The notes: generated from the letters alone by a model not told the origin. Shown: positions 9,857 to 22,691, counted from the first letter of the stretch. The stretch: 64,000 nucleotides of DNA from Calocera cornea HHB12733 (GCA_001632435.1 KV423974.1:62001-126000), one strand, 5' to 3'. Numbers and translations are program-made.

Positions 9857-12800
9857 ATGCTCGCCAACCCCCCTGCGCCCGTCCCGCCCACCACCCCGGG
9901 CTCGCCAACAACGTCCATCCCCTCAGTGCGCATCTCCCGCGGCTCGCCCTCCCCCACCAGTACCGCCTCCCCCTCCGCATCCCGCGCAGGCTCGCCGAGG
10001 GGTGCCACCTTCCCTGGTGGTCCGAACGGGGGGAACGATGTGGGAGGGGCAGGGACGGCGACGGGGAAGGGCGCTGCGAGTGCTTGGGGGGCCAACTTTT
10101 GGGTTACTATTGTCGATCCTTCTGTGCGTCCCCCTCCCCACCCGGACGAATCCATGCTCCCATGCTGACACTCCCCTCCCCTCCCTGCCCCCCCAGACCC
10201 AGGCAACATTCTACGCCTGCCCCGCGACGGGGCAGACGACCTGGGACCCACCCGAGAACACCTTCCTCCTCCCGCCTTCCTCGGAGGGCGAGTGGTGGGA
10301 GCTGCGGGACGACTCGCGCGGCGGGATCAGCTACTTCTATCATACGCGCAGCGGGGAGACGGTCTGGGAGCGCCCGGACGGGTTCGTCATCCCGCTGGGG
10401 ATGATACAGGTGCGTTGCCTTCCGTTCCGTTCCGTTACTGCTCTGGGCCGGGTGGCTGTTGTTTGTCGTTTGCGGAGCGCGGGACTGACGGGAGCCGTCT
10501 AGAACTCGGCACTAGGGAAGAGGCTCTCCTTCGTCGCGGAAGCGGAGGAGTCCGAACCCGGCCAACCATCCGAGGCAGAGGCAGAAGCAGAGGCAGAGGG
10601 CGGAGCACACTCCCCCACCCCTGCCCCCGCCCCCGCCCACGCAGCCACCACCCCGGAGCCCGGCGGATCCTACCCTCCTACGCATGCCCAGGAAACCGCC
10701 CCCGAGTCGCAGCCTCAATCCATCCTCAAAGGCTCGCCGCCGAGGCCGGCGTCCAGGCAGGCAGCGCAGCACGCCTACGGCGCCGGGAATGGGAATGGGA
10801 ATGGGAATGGGAATGGTTCAGCGAGGAAGCAGCACTCCTCCGCCTCTGGCTCGTCGGGATCGTCCAAGCAGCAGCAGAGCAGGCCCGCGACGGCGCATGC
10901 TGCAGACCAACATCGGGAGCGGCTCGAGAGGCCAAGGGTGGAAGTGCGGTCGGCGAGTGCTGGGCAGGTGCCGCAGCAGCAGCAGGGGGTGAACGGCACC
11001 TCCGGGCAGCACTGGCCCGCCCAGCAGCAGCAGCAAATCGGCCGCCCGGGACAGCTCCAGCCCCGCCCCTCCCTGCCGAACATCCAGAACCTCACCGCCG
11101 CGGCCAGCGCGATCGTTTCCCCCTCCTCTCTCACCCCTTCCCCGCTCGCCACGTCCCCGCAGAACGGATCGCCCTCCTCCCCCCTCGCGCGGCGCCCGTC
11201 TACGTCGCACTCCCCCCACGCGTACGGGCACCACCCGACGGGCAGCGCCAGCTCCGCCCCGCCCCTGCCCTCCCACCCGAGTACCTGGGGACGCAAGCCC
11301 TCCCCGCACCCCCCTCTCCGCGGCACAAACAGCGGCGCAGGAACAGGGCACAGCAGCTCGACCCCGTCCTCGCCCTCCCTCCCCACCTCCCCGCCCTCCC
11401 CGCTCTTCCCCGCCCGCTCCCCAAGCCCGGCAAGAAGCAGCCAGCTCAGCCTCGCCTCCTTCCGCGGCTCCGGGGGAGGGGGAGGGAAGCCGCCGAGCCC
11501 GCTCAGGCCGCTCCCGGGCACGCCGGGCGGGTTTGGCCAAAGGCCCGGTACCGCTGGCGCTGGGGCTGGGAATGGTCGGCCTGGCACAGGTGCTGGAGCA
11601 GGCGCAGGGGCGAAGGGGCTGAGCGTGCACGTCCCCGCTGGACTGGGGATTGGGCTGGGGAGGGACGGCCCACGGCAGCGGAGCGCGACGCTCAGCAGTG
11701 TGCGGAGCTCGGGAATCTCCGCGCCGATTGTGGGGCGGGGGGATGGGTTTGGGGAATGTGCGTCTCTCTCTCTCTCTCTGTTGCTGCCGTTCTTTATCCT
11801 TCATTCGCACCTCTCTCGGTGGTTTCTAATCCCTGTTTTACGCTTGTTGTGGATGTGCTTGTAGGAAGGGGATGCTGACGTGCGCCGTAGTGAAACCACC
11901 GCTCTCGCCCATTTCGCCATTCTCGCTCAGGCCGATCCCGACTGCGCCCGTTCCGCTGCCTATTCCGCCGCCGCTACCAAGTCCGGTGTCGAGCAGGCGT
12001 CTGTCCACTGGGTACGTCCCCCGCCTCTATTTCCTATGAGAAGTACTGACGCAGTCGGAGCAGCACGCACCCCACCCTGCCCGACACGTTGCAAGACGAC
12101 ATCAAGCGGTTCGCTGCCTCCGAGTACGCGCGGCGCTTCTTCTCTCAGCGGCGGCGCGGGTTCTGGTTCCTGAAGCGGCGCAAGGTGCCCGTGGACGAGA
12201 TGATGCGGTGGCAGCGCGGTCCGCTCGACGGCCCACTGCTCGTGATGAACGGCTCGCTGCACAAGGACGCGATCGCCGCGTTCAAGGTCGTCCAGCGGGT
12301 GATGGGGGACCGGGACCCGCTCAAGCCCGTCGGCGTGCGCCTGCCGAGCCACCCGAGCTTCCGCTCGCTCGCGTCGTCCAGCCCGAGCAGCTCGTTCAGC
12401 TCCAACTCGACCGGCTGGATCGTCACCGCCGGCGATGGGACGAGCATCATCGAGGAGGAGCGGTGGCTGCTGCAGGCGGGCATCTCGTACATCGAGCTGA
12501 GGGACGAAATCTACTGCCAGGTCATGAAGCAGCTTACCGAGAACCCGAATACGTGAGCACATGCACTGGAGAGTGTGGACCGTGGACTGAATGTCGTACA
12601 GGGAGAGCGCGTTCCGTGGCTGGCAGCTCCTCTGTGTGCTGATCGTCACCTTCCCGCCGTCAAAGTACTTCGAGGACCACCTGACCTTCTTCCTGCAGTC
12701 GAGTATGCAGAACACCGAGGGCAAGGTCGACGTCATGGCCGCGTACTGCCTGCGCAGGAAGGAGATCATCATGTGGAAGGGTCCGCGAGGCAAGGCGCCG

Positions 12801-13578
12801 AGCTTGGAGGAGATCGAGGCGGCTTCGGTGCGCCTAACCCTGCCCAGAGTGTCGAGCTTGAGCTAATCAGACTGCAGGATGCGGCCTTCCACCCGTCGGT
12901 GTTCGGCGAGTCCCTCCCGCTCATCATGTCCCTGCAAGCGACCGTGTACCCGCCCTCGGAACAGCCGGTACCCATCATCTTGCCCTTCCTGTGCTCCGGC
13001 ATCCTCGCCCTCGGTGGGATGAAGGAGGAAGGTATATTCCGCCTGCCAGGGGACACGGACGCGGTTGCGAGCCTGCGCCTGCGCATTGAGCGCGGGCACT
13101 ACCACCTGGAAGGCGTCGAGGACCCACACGTCTGCGCAAGCCTGATGAAGAGCTGGCTCCGCGAGCTGCGGGAGCCCGTCATCCCCGAGGGGGAGACGTA
13201 CAACCTGGCCCTGCAAGCCGCGGCGTCGGACGACCCGCAGCGAGTGATCGATATCGTCCGACACCTGCCCGAGCCGAACCGCCGCGTCCTGCTGCACGTC
13301 ATCAGCTACTTGCAAATGTTCACGGCCGACGAGGTCGTGGAGCACACCAAAATGACCGAGGAGGGGCTGTCGAGGGTCATGACGCCCAACCTCATTCGAG
13401 GCCGGACGGGCGACCTCGATGTCGCTTTCCGGAACAATCAGTGAGTCCATTCCTACCGCGGCAGAGTGTCCGCGCTGACCATGGCAGCTTTGAAAACATC
13501 TTCGTCGGCATGCTCCTCCGCCATATGGACTGCTCGACGATCGACCCGGGCTACCGGCCGATGCACTGGCGGGCCTAG
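9857..13578 (+). CDS. WW-MyTH4-RhoGAP domain protein (ARHGAP39-like), 1074 aa
   Basis: Exons are 9857-10123, 10197-10409, 10503-11757, 11891-12011, 12064-12552, 12602-12827, 12878-13440 and 13488-13578, all phase-consistent. Two WW domains lie at about residues 82-112 (FWVTIVDP...GQTTWDPPEN) and 121-155 (EWWELRDD...GETVWERP). A 450-residue disordered Ser/Pro/Gln-rich linker follows, with an Asn-Gly run. Next is a MyTH4 domain at about 625-860 (FWFLKRRKVPVDEMMRWQ, ISYIELRDEIYCQVMKQL, FRGWQLLCV). Last is a RhoGAP domain at about 870-1065, with the arginine-finger region EEGIFRLPG and the later SRVMTPNLIR. The family stimulates GTP hydrolysis by Rho/Rac/Cdc42, and MyTH4 binds cytoskeletal partners, so a role in polarity or septation is likely. 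The acceptor of intron 3 was chosen at 11889-11890 because it alone keeps frame and has a CTGAC branch. The exon 5 start could be 12061 instead. Confidence 0.9.
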
Positions 13579-13888
13579 CCCCAGCAACCATCTACCCCGC
13601 CGCGCCACTTTCATTATCCGCTGAGGAGCTATTGCCACATTTGTATACTAAGCCCGGCCAGTTATCTTGCTTCCCAACGCACTGTTGTGTATCACGCTTC
13701 ATCCCAGCCTATTCCAGCCCATGTCATTCCCTCCTTCACGCTCCATTCCACCGTCCACCATCCCCGCTGCTTTGGTCGATACCTGTGCTCGCAGAGAATA
13801 GAAAGAGATTATTAATTCATGTAACCCTGTCTACGTGACACTGCGGCAGCGGCGCTGCCTTTTCGCGCGCCCACCCACAGTACGCGCA
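13579..13888. other. Convergent 3' intergenic spacer
   Basis: About 310 bp separate the stops of the RhoGAP gene (plus) and the Mtf2-like gene (minus). Nothing beyond shared 3' UTR and polyadenylation sequence is visible. Confidence 0.5.
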
Positions 13889-16272
13889 CTACAGCTGCTC
13901 CTTCCCGTCCCCGTCCCCGTCCTCCTCCCCCTCCACATCCTCACCGAACCCCGCCTCAGGCAGATCATACTCCCCCTGCTCCTCCCACACGCTCGGCATC
14001 GGGAACTTGGCCGGCGCGCGCTCGGGCAGCGGCCGGGCGACGACGCCCTTGCCCAAGCTGAGCTCCGGGGCGGCCCCAGGCGCCGGGGCGGGGAAGACGG
14101 CGGCAGCGTCGTGCACGGCCGCGTCGAGCCAGCGGTCGTGCGCGCCCTTCGCCTGGCCCTGGCCGCGGGCGTGGCCGTGGCCGTGGCGGCGGGACTCGGG
14201 CTCGAAGTCGGCGTGGGCGCGCGCCTCCCGCCGGCCCTTGCGCTCCTCCCACAGCCCCTCGAACCCCAGCCCGGCGCCCTCCTGCGCGTCAAAGTCCGCG
14301 TCGAACGTCTCCGCGACCGCGGCGCTCCACTGCTCGCCCTCGCCCTCCCTGCCGGTGCCGGGCGCGAGCGGGACCGGCGGCGAGCGCGGCCGCGGCGGGT
14401 CCGTAGCGTACTTGTCCAGGCCGAAGCCGCGGGGGAGGCCGTCTGGCCCCTCCTGCGGCTGAGGAGCAGCAGCACCGTCCACACCCGCACCCGTACCCGC
14501 AGCAGCAGCAGCGGCGTCAGCGTCAGCGTACTTCCACTCGTCGACCCTGCCGCCCCTGCCCTTGCCCTCGCGGCGCAGCCAGGGGTCCCTCCCGTCGCTA
14601 CTGCCGCCATGCGTGCCCCCGCCCACTGCCCACTGGCCGCCAACGGCCTTGCGCGCCTTGCCCCTCCCGACGCCCGCGTCGCGCCGGCCCGCCCCCGGCC
14701 CAGCAAGCAGCGCGCTCGGGCTCTTCCCCCGCGGCAGGTCGCGCGGCTCGCCCTCCGGCACGAGGCTGGCGGCGACGAGGGCCTCCATGCGGCCGATCAT
14801 GCGTGCGGCCTCTGGGCTGACGTTGGCGCCGACCTCGCGCCGGACGGCCTCGACGACGGCGCGGGTGTCGCGGTCTCCGGGCACGCCGTTGAGCGCCATC
14901 TCCTCGAGGGCGTCGAGCGTCGCGCGGAGGTTCTTGAACCCCTCCCAGCGCGTGCGCAGGAGCTCGTTGTACGCCGGGGTGGTGCAGCCGAAGGCGTAGC
15001 TCGGCACGGACATGCCGCGGGCATAGGCGAAGACGGCGAGCGCGAGCGAGGGGTCGCCGTACTTTACGCGGAGGGTGCGCATGAGCCCCGCGAGGAGGGT
15101 CGGGTACGCGGCGCGGGGCCGCGACTCGTCCGGGGCGGGGAAGACGTCGTCGAGCGCGTAGCGCAGGAGCTCGACGTCGTTCTCGCAGAGGCCCATCTGC
15201 TCGCTCTTCCTGTCCACCTCCTCGGCGAGCTGGGAGGACACGCTGCGCTCGCCCCGGAGCCGGCGGGAGCGCGTGGCCAGCGAGCCGTACAGCCGGTCGA
15301 GGTCGGAGAGCGGGGCGGGGACGGCGCTGCTGTTGCTGTTGCGCGGGCCGGTCGGCGGCAAGGAACGCGGTTCGAGCCCGGGGGGCGCGGTGAACGCGTA
15401 CTGGTACTGGTCGGCCGAGCGCGGGCCAGGGCTGAAGAGCGTCGTCGTCCCTCCTCCGGCGGCGCCCTCGGCCTCGGCCCCGGCCTCGCCAGGTGCAGCG
15501 CCCGGCGCAGCGTCGCCCTCCCAGCTGGCGCGCGCGGCCTTCTCCTGCTTCATGGCGGAGAAGAGCAGCTCGAACATATCCTGGAAGCTGTGTTTCTCGC
15601 GCGTCGTCAGCGTCTGGCGCTGGACCCGCCGCCTCGCGCCGGTGGCCCCGGAGGAGGGGTCCCACCGCTGGCGCTTGGGGGTGGGGAAGGGGAGGAAGGT
15701 GGGTGCGGGTGCGGAGGCGATGAGGTCGTTCCAGTCCTTGAAGAGCGGTGAGCCTGCGAGCGGGCGGCTGCCGTTGGTCTGCACGGCGGCGCGCTCGGCC
15801 TGGGTGGCCGGGGGGGACGTGGCGAACCCCCTCCTGTTGGCGCGGAGGCCGGAGAAGAAGCCCGGGGGCTGGGCGGTGAAGAAGCCGGATCCGCTGTGGA
15901 TGCCGTCGCCGCGGCGGGAGCGGGTCCAGACCTGCTGCTGCTGCTGGTGGGCGTGGGTGTGGGTGTGGGTGGGTGAGGGTGAGGGTGAGGCGGGGAGGGC
16001 GAGCGGGGGGTCGATGAGGGATGCCCAGAGCGGGGAGGGCGTGGGGGGGAGAGCGGCGGCGGAGGCGGGGGTGGGGAGTGCGGGCTTGAGCCTGTGCACG
16101 GCTGGCGAGGTGGGTGCGGTCGCCGGGGGTGCGGCTGGCCAGGGGAAGATGGGCGCGGCTGCGGAACGGCGGTGAGCCCCGATGGCGATGAATGGAATGG
16201 ACGGGGCTGCTCACATATCGAGAACCGCCTCGCGCGCCGGCTGTGTGCCGTCCTCCGCGTACTCAGCAGCAT
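13889..16272 (-). CDS. Mtf2-like mitochondrial expression factor, 775 aa
   Basis: Exon 1 (16272-16215) encodes MLLSTRRTAHSRRARRFSI, a typical arginine-rich mitochondrial presequence. A 56-nt intron with a GGCTCACC branch leads to exon 2 (16158-13889). The core at about residues 330-480 has the Mtf2/Nam1-type block: SSQLAEEVDRKSEQMGL, then LLRYALDDVF, YPTLLAGLMRTLRVKYGDP, LALAVFAYARGMSVPSYAFG and CTTPAYNELLRTRWEGFKNL. The rest is low complexity. In yeast, Mtf2/Nam1 couples mitochondrial transcription to RNA processing and translation in the matrix; a similar role is inferred. The gene converges on the RhoGAP gene with about 310 bp between stops. The main reading frame is well supported, while the first exon rests on splice-signal reasoning. 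Confidence 0.75.
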
Positions 16273-17609
16273 CCTCCCACCGGTCGCGAGCAGAGTCAGA
16301 GGGCGAGAGGCGACGCAGAGCGACGGCACGGCAGCCTCCACGAAAGATCCCGCTCACGCACGCACTCCCTCTCACGTGACCTCCGCAGAATTTCGCCCAT
16401 TCGCCACACCGCCACCACCCCCGCTCCATGCACGCCGGAGTCGACGACGACCTCTTCCCGCAATGAGCGACTCGGTCTCCTTCACCTGTCCACAGTGGAT
16501 GCAGTCATGTCCAGCTCGTGTGGCGGTGTGGCATGGAACGACGCAGCTCATTGCGTGAGGCGCATCGTCCGCCTTCTTCGAGTTTCTCCTACAGCACCCG
16601 CGTCCTCCCCGCAACTCGCACCCGCCGGTACGGACACTGCCCTCGCTGCACCTCCCTCAGCAGCCGTCTGGCTTTGTCCGTCATCCGGGCGGGACGCGAC
16701 TTTGCCTGCGCTTCCGGCCCTTTTTGACGATACTCTGTCAGCACCGGCCTAGACTCGCCTGGACGGCCGACTGCCCCTGCTAGTACAGCAGGGGGTGCCC
16801 AACCTTAGGGGCGATGTCTTTGACGCTGCCAGCAGCTTCGTGTACGCCAACTTCTTTACACACGATCTCACATATTCCGCATCCCCAAACCAGTACTTGC
16901 AGTACTGTACCTGCGCGGCTTCTCCTCACCCAGGCCAGGCGCGCACGGTGCACCGCCAGTCCTCGCTGGCTGACTCGTCCGAGAACAAAATTGTACAGTA
17001 TCACACTTCCACATCATCCTGGCATCCTGCCTGCCATGCGCACAGCCCCCGCCACCATCACCACCCTCAGCTCAGGATATAAACCCCTCCTCCCTTCTTC
17101 CCGCTTTCGCCCACCACTCCCTCTTCCCCTCCGCCCACCATCCGCAAGCGCTCGAGCGGATGGGGGTTCCAGCACTGGACACGTCGGCCTGAGCCAAAGG
17201 ACATTGCTTGTCCCTCGCTCTGTACTAGTACACGGAGTCCTGACGGGCTGTGTCTGCTGTATCCCCTGCCACTCGCTCCTCGCTCAGTGGCGTCCTCGTC
17301 TCCCTGTGAAGAACGACATGGGCAGCACTCCTCCCCGCAGTACTGTACCCCGCGCTCCTCCCTTGTCCTGGCGCGCCGAGCATGGCGGGGCACCCAAGAG
17401 TGCCGCGTGCAGGGTATGGTATCGCTGCCCCATCCTCGGTCCTCGCTCCACGCACACGCACACCATCCTCGGCCCTCGCCCATCGCCATCGCGCAACGTC
17501 AGGTGGCCAGCTGGAGCGTACTGCTGCAGCACGCAGCCGCGATCCCAGCGCGGTGCAATTGCTAGACGTTGTGACCGTGCCTGGGTCCGACTATCTTGTG
17601 GTCCTCTGC

Positions 17610-17650
<41 letters not shown>

Positions 17651-19607
17651 ACCTTCGCGCCGCCAGCCCACGACCAACGCGGAACGCGCTCCTGCCTGCT
17701 CAACCACTGATCGTGCACCCTGATTGGGCACTGTGGTTGGCTGGCTGGCTGTACGCGCGCGGCTGACGGTCGCTTGCGGGCTCACTCGTGTGGTCGAGCA
17801 CAGCAGCACCTGCACTTTCTTAGCTATCCACGACCGCGTGCTTGCCCCTCCGGTCGTCGATGACGTCGTCTCGCAATGAGCTACTTGGCCCCGTCCGCCT
17901 CTTGACACTGGACACGGGACACTGCATGGTGACGAGCACCTGACGAGGCTTGCATTATGGACATATCGACTCATTGCATCCTCCGACAGTCTGGACTGCC
18001 TACTGCCGCGCCCCGTCCTCCCCGCAACGAGCACCAGGAAGTACAGGATGACGTCCTTCGCGGCACTTCAAAAAGTACGTGAGACGGGTCATGCCTGTCT
18101 GTGCTGTGGTATTCCTTGCGGGATGAACATGTGCCGCAGGCCGCATTGGGTCTCGCACGGATCAGCAACACCATTGCAGCCTGGCAGCCGTTTCCCGGTT
18201 GCAGCTCTGACACGTGGGGACACAACTTTCAGTCTCTCAAACCATGCTCGATGCGAAGGGACGGCCTCTCAGGCCTTCGATTGTTACCTGTTTGCTCGAA
18301 CCCTGCCCTGCGGCTGCGAGCCCCAACAACGGCACGCCGCACAGCACACACCTCAAACTCCGGGCTGGGCACGGTTGTAAGCACCGCTGAAGGAGTGGGG
18401 AGTCACCTAGCCACTATGCTTTCCAGTTCCGAATGACTACGTCCACCGGCTTTTGTCTCTCGTTATAGTAGGCCTGACGTCTGGAGTTCGGGACGACTGG
18501 GCCGGTACTTCGTTTTCGTTATCTCCACCGTTGGATACTCCTGCTCCGGCCACGAAGATATTGCAGAGGGTTGGCTTCGACGTGGTCATAACGATGCACC
18601 CAGAGCCAGAGTGGGTACATCGACCGGGAGTGCCGTTGCGGTTCGATCAGGGAGCGGCCGGAGCTTGCCAGCACCTCCACCTCGGGTCGCGACGCGCCGC
18701 GCCGTCTTCTCTTTTCTTCGAGCCCATCATCATCTCACCCCCCCGCCGAAAATTTTGCCATATCACATACGCATCACCCTGTTGAGCGCCAATCAGTGAC
18801 GTCGCTGGCCAGGCACAAAGGGAAGGAAGTGTGCCTTTCGAGCGCGTGAGGCCAGCTCGGAGCTCCGACGGACTCGGAGGCGGTGCATGCCGCCCGTCCG
18901 AGCCCAACACTCCGAGACATGCTTTGTACCCCCTCCCCCCCCCGTTGCACATCGTCAACCATCGATAGCGGCAGCGTCAATGGCCATGGCCAAGGCACAT
19001 GCACGTCATCTATCGACAATTGTCTCCGGGAATCTGGCCGTCCCAGCATGCCAACTATACACGGAGAAGCGGACCGCCTGCCCAAGCTCAAGGCCACTCG
19101 CCAATTGAAAGACCCTGCTCCAGCACGTCCCGTCCCTTGGCTTGTTCCCTATGCGTTCTATTGTGCCTGCCCGGCCCTGGGCAGCGAGCAGGACTGTGCG
19201 TTCTGGCAACTTCTGCTAAGCGAGCTGGAGCTGGAGCTGGGCGTTTCTCAGTGCCGTGCGCGTTGCGGCTTCTGGCGCTTCTTGCGCCGTTACCCGCCTC
19301 ACTTTCCGCCCGTAGGTGGCCTTGAGGCCCGGGCGGACATCGGAGCTCCGAGCGGTATCTACACTTCATGTCCCCCACTGGCGTGTTATCGCGCGCTCTC
19401 TAACTCCCTCAGCAATGCACAAAACACATTGGCTCTTGACGACGGCCGTTGAGATGCTAGACATACTTAAAGCGCCGGGGATGGACTGTCTCAGCCAAAC
19501 CAGCAGCACCAGTCGGCACCGCACACGCAGCCAGCTCTATATCCCCAGCCGCATATACCCAGACCACGCGCAGCCCAGCAGTCAACAGCCAGCACCGAGC
19601 AGCAAAC
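16273..19607. other. Gene-poor 3.3 kb region
   Basis: Many short ORFs occur on both strands, but none has a convincing domain, codon pattern or splice structure. The region is C-rich with one very long C run at 17612-17650. TATA-like sequence occurs near 17076 without a good ORF downstream. The right end is promoter and 5' UTR of the ORF at 19608. Non-coding RNA or a small unrecognised gene cannot be excluded. Confidence 0.4.
17612..17650. repeat. Homopolymer C(39)
   Basis: Thirty-nine consecutive C residues lie in a gene-poor region. The exact length is likely to be an assembly estimate. On the minus strand this is a G39 run able to form G-quadruplexes. Confidence 0.9.
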
Positions 19608-20156
19608 ATGATCGATGGCGCGCTCTACATCGTTGTGCTCCGGAACGCGCTGACAGTCCACGGCCAGCCCGTCAACTCCTGGCGCCTCGTCCTGGCCGGC
19701 TCGCCCGACCTGTGCCTCTACCTCGATTACGACCGGGCGAGCGGGGGGCTGCGCCCGTGCCTGCGCGCCTACCCGGGGCCGGAGGACGGTCGCCAGGTGC
19801 CCGGCAGGCACATCGGCAGCGACGCGCGGACGCTCATGACCGTCCTCCTGCCCACGCAGGGCGGTGTGCGCCCCGCGGACCTGGACGCCGCGCGCGCGGG
19901 GACGAGCAGCCTCGCCTTCGGCCGCGGGCCCAGCGAGGGCATCCGGTACATCGCCACGGTGCTCAAGGTGTGGAGCAAGGGCCAGGACGCGATCCTCGAC
20001 GAGGCGCGCGACGCCGGGTTCAACATGCTCGGCGCGGCGCTCACGGGCAAGGTCAACGAGGCGGAGCGGGCGATCGCAGGGGGCGGGTGGAGGGGCCCGA
20101 GCCATTATATGTACATCCCTGATGGGAAGGAGGTCCTCTATACCCAGCTGAATTAG
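19608..20156 (+). CDS. Hypothetical protein, 182 aa
   Basis: A single-exon ORF starts MIDGALYIVVLRNALTVHG and ends EVLYTQLN. It has alternating hydrophobic and charged segments, high GC at third positions and no signal peptide or transmembrane helix. Its C-terminal half contains EGIRYIATVLKVWSKGQDAILDEARDAG, probably helical, followed by MLGAALTGKVNEAERAIAGG. No family is recognised. The upstream sequence has a pyrimidine-rich leader. The opposite frames are open for long stretches because of GC bias, but this frame has the most protein-like composition. Confidence 0.55.
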   Translation: MIDGALYIVVLRNALTVHGQPVNSWRLVLAGSPDLCLYLDYDRASGGLRPCLRAYPGPEDGRQVPGRHIGSDARTLMTVLLPTQGGVRPADLDAARAGTSSLAFGRGPSEGIRYIATVLKVWSKGQDAILDEARDAGFNMLGAALTGKVNEAERAIAGGGWRGPSHYMYIPDGKEVLYTQLN

Positions 20157-20287
20157 GCACAGCTGTAACAACAACCCTACACAATGTAAAGCAGGATCAG
20201 TCCGAGCTGACAGGAATCTGTTTCCCCCGTAGCCCAACGCAAAGCCGCGCGCTCTAGATCCCCGTTCCCCCGTAAACAAGCGACAGC

Positions 20288-22045
20288 TCACAGGTCTGTC
20301 CGCTTGGCGTAAATAGCCATAACAGGCTTGACGCCCTCCCTCTTCATCTCCGCCGCGGTGCGCTCGACGCCCTCAAACACGCGCAGCAGGTTGTACTGCG
20401 CGAGCCCGGCGAGCATGGTGTCGTCCCAGCCGCGCGTGCGCAGCTCGTCGAACAGCGCCGGGTACATGGACACGTCCTCGAGCCCCTTGGGCACGTTGGG
20501 GATACCATCATAGTCGCTTCCGATTCCCACACTACACAGCACCACAGTCAGCCACGACTCTCAATGGAAGGAACTGGGGAGGGACGCACTGCCTCACCCC
20601 CGCGATATGGGCAATGTGCACCACATGATCCGCGACGGCTTTGACGTCCGCCTTGCCGTCGTCGGCCACGAACTGCGGGGCGAAGTTGACCATGACGACG
20701 GCGTCCTTCTTCCCCTCCCCCTCGCCGATCAGCTCCAGTATGCTGTCGGGCACGTTCCGCCGCACGTTGTGCACCGCGCGCGCGGAGGAGTGCGACCAGA
20801 GCAGCGGCGCGCGCGAGACGTTGAACGCTTGGATCGCGGTCGCGTCCGAGACGTGCGAGATGTCCACCATCATGCCCAGGCGGTTCATCTCGTGGATCAG
20901 TTGGCCACCGAGGGGGCTCAGCCCGCCGTGCAGGGGCGTGGGCGTCGCGCCGATGCCGGCAGAGTCCGCAAAGGCGTTGTTCTACTCGCCCCTACTGCAT
21001 CAGCCCTCCCTCACTCGAAGGAAAAGCTGGAAAGGACGCACGCAGCTGTGCGTCAGGGTCATGTACCGGGCCCCGAGCTCGTAGTACGTCCGCAGCACGC
21101 CGAGTGAGTTCTCGAGCTGGTGGGCGCTGCAAAGCGGAATCGTCGCGTTAGCAATCGCAAAGCCAATAGGCTGGAAGGGAAGCGTGGGACGGGGTGGGAT
21201 AGATAGGGCAGTAGGGCGGAAGGGAGACGGAGGCAAGGAGGGAAGAAGAGAGAAGACGCACCCCTCAACACCGATAAGACTCGCAATCTTCCCGCCCCCC
21301 ATGGCGGCGCGCATCTCCGCGGCCGAGGTGGCGTAAGCGAACACCTGTCCAGGGGGTTGTGGTGAGCGTCTGGCGTGAGCTGAGGATGAAGTAGGAGGGG
21401 GAGGAGTGTGGAGTACGGGCACGGGAGCAGGGGGGAGGGACGCACATCAGAGTACTCGTCGATCATCAGCTTTGTCACGTCGATCTGCTCCAGCGTGTCC
21501 CTATGTTTAAGTTGAGGTCAGTGTCATGTAGGGTGGGTAAGGAAGGTAGAGAGGGAGCGAGACGTACCGGACACGGTAGGTGGGCGTGAGGAACTCGGGC
21601 CCGTCGTCTAGGCCGAGGTCGGCAGAGCAGGGGACGTAGACGCTCCAGAAGACGCCTCTGTGTGTAGTATGTCAGCGGATGTGGGAGCGGGCTGTAGTAG
21701 TAATGGGAGTGCGCACCCTACATGCCCCTTCTTCAGCCTGGGGATATCCACATGCCCCGGCATCGCTCCGCGCATGTCGAATGCGCCGACATCGTTCCTG
21801 TAATAGTGCCTGAGCAGCCAGGGCAGGTCGATGTGCGTGTCGACGACGCCGACCTTGGCGAGGAGCGGTGCGGGGTTTCGCGGGAGGAGGAGGACGAGGA
21901 GGAGTGCGATGAGGAAGAGGGGGAGGAGGACGAGGGGCAGTGCGTATTTGACCCATTTGCGGGCGGGGGAGGGGGCGTCGATGGGCGTGGACGCGGGGAG
22001 GAGGGGCGCCGACTCGTCTGCTGCGGGCGGGGCGGGGGTGCTCAT
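20288..22045 (-). CDS. Membrane-anchored dipeptidase, peptidase family M19, 425 aa
   Basis: Exons on the minus strand are 22045-21717, 21657-21568, 21500-21446, 21344-21262, 21126-21042, 20981-20590 and 20531-20288, giving 425 residues. A single hydrophobic anchor at about residues 33-55 ([19 protein letters not shown]) makes it a type II membrane protein. M19 (renal dipeptidase) hallmarks appear in order: [10 protein letters not shown] (metal-binding HxD), IGVEG (bridging Glu), YMTLTHSC (His), [10 protein letters not shown] (His), WSHSSARAV and the GIGSDYDG aspartate motif. The family uses two zinc ions to hydrolyse dipeptides outside the cell or in the secretory lumen. The end of exon 6 was placed at 20590 because only that donor gives the conserved AGVRHVGIGSD junction. 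The gene is divergent from the P450 at 22772. Confidence 0.92.
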
Positions 22046-22359
22046 CGTCGCTGTTGCTGTGTGATGACGATGACGATGGTGACGTCGAGGGTGCTGATGG
22101 TGCTGATCCGCTACTGAGCTGGAAGAGGACGACCAGGACAGGCCGGCGATGGTGAGCGGGTTTCAGTGTCCCGGCCCCCTTCCTTCCTCCCCGGGCTGAC
22201 ATCCCCGCTTCCGGAAGCACGCCCGCGGCTTACCACGGCGGAATCGGCGCGCCTCGCGGCCTCAGGGTCGCCTTGCCACCCACTCACACGCCCTCCAGGT
22301 TAAGCGCTCGCAAACGCACAAACATTCCCTTCCATTCCCGAGCGCTCCGTCCCCCTCTT

Positions 22360-22384
22360 CCCCCCCCCCCCCCCCCCCCCCCCC
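22360..22384. repeat. Homopolymer C(25)
   Basis: Twenty-five consecutive C residues in the divergent promoter between the M19 dipeptidase and P450-1. Confidence 0.9.
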
Positions 22385-22691
22385 GTCCTGCACCTCCCAA
22401 AGGGGGCAGCAGAGGCACGCGCTGACAGCTGGCGGCTCGGGAGCCGGCCTCCCGCAAGCCGGCGAGCGCGGCCCAGCGCTTATCTTTTCTGCGGGCGGCT
22501 ACGTGCCGGACTCTCGGGGACCATCAGCATCAGTATCAGCTGGGGAGGAACACGGGGATGGGGGGAAATGACGTGCTACTGAGACTGGGTGCTGCACTGC
22601 TGCTATCCAGCGCTCGCTGGCCGTGGCCAACCACTCCACTGCACGGCCCCGTGCTGGCAAGAGTCTCCCGATGGACGACGCGGCCGTAAGC

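Noticed and set aside
10292..11878. Other long frames across the WW-RhoGAP linker on both strands
   Set aside because: Only the frame that joins WW and MyTH4 domains with consistent splice phases is supported; the rest are low-complexity GC-rich shadows.
13835..15751. Very long plus-strand open frame (638 codons)
   Set aside because: It is antisense to the Mtf2-like gene and arises from GC bias; the minus frame has a mitochondrial presequence and recognisable domain blocks.
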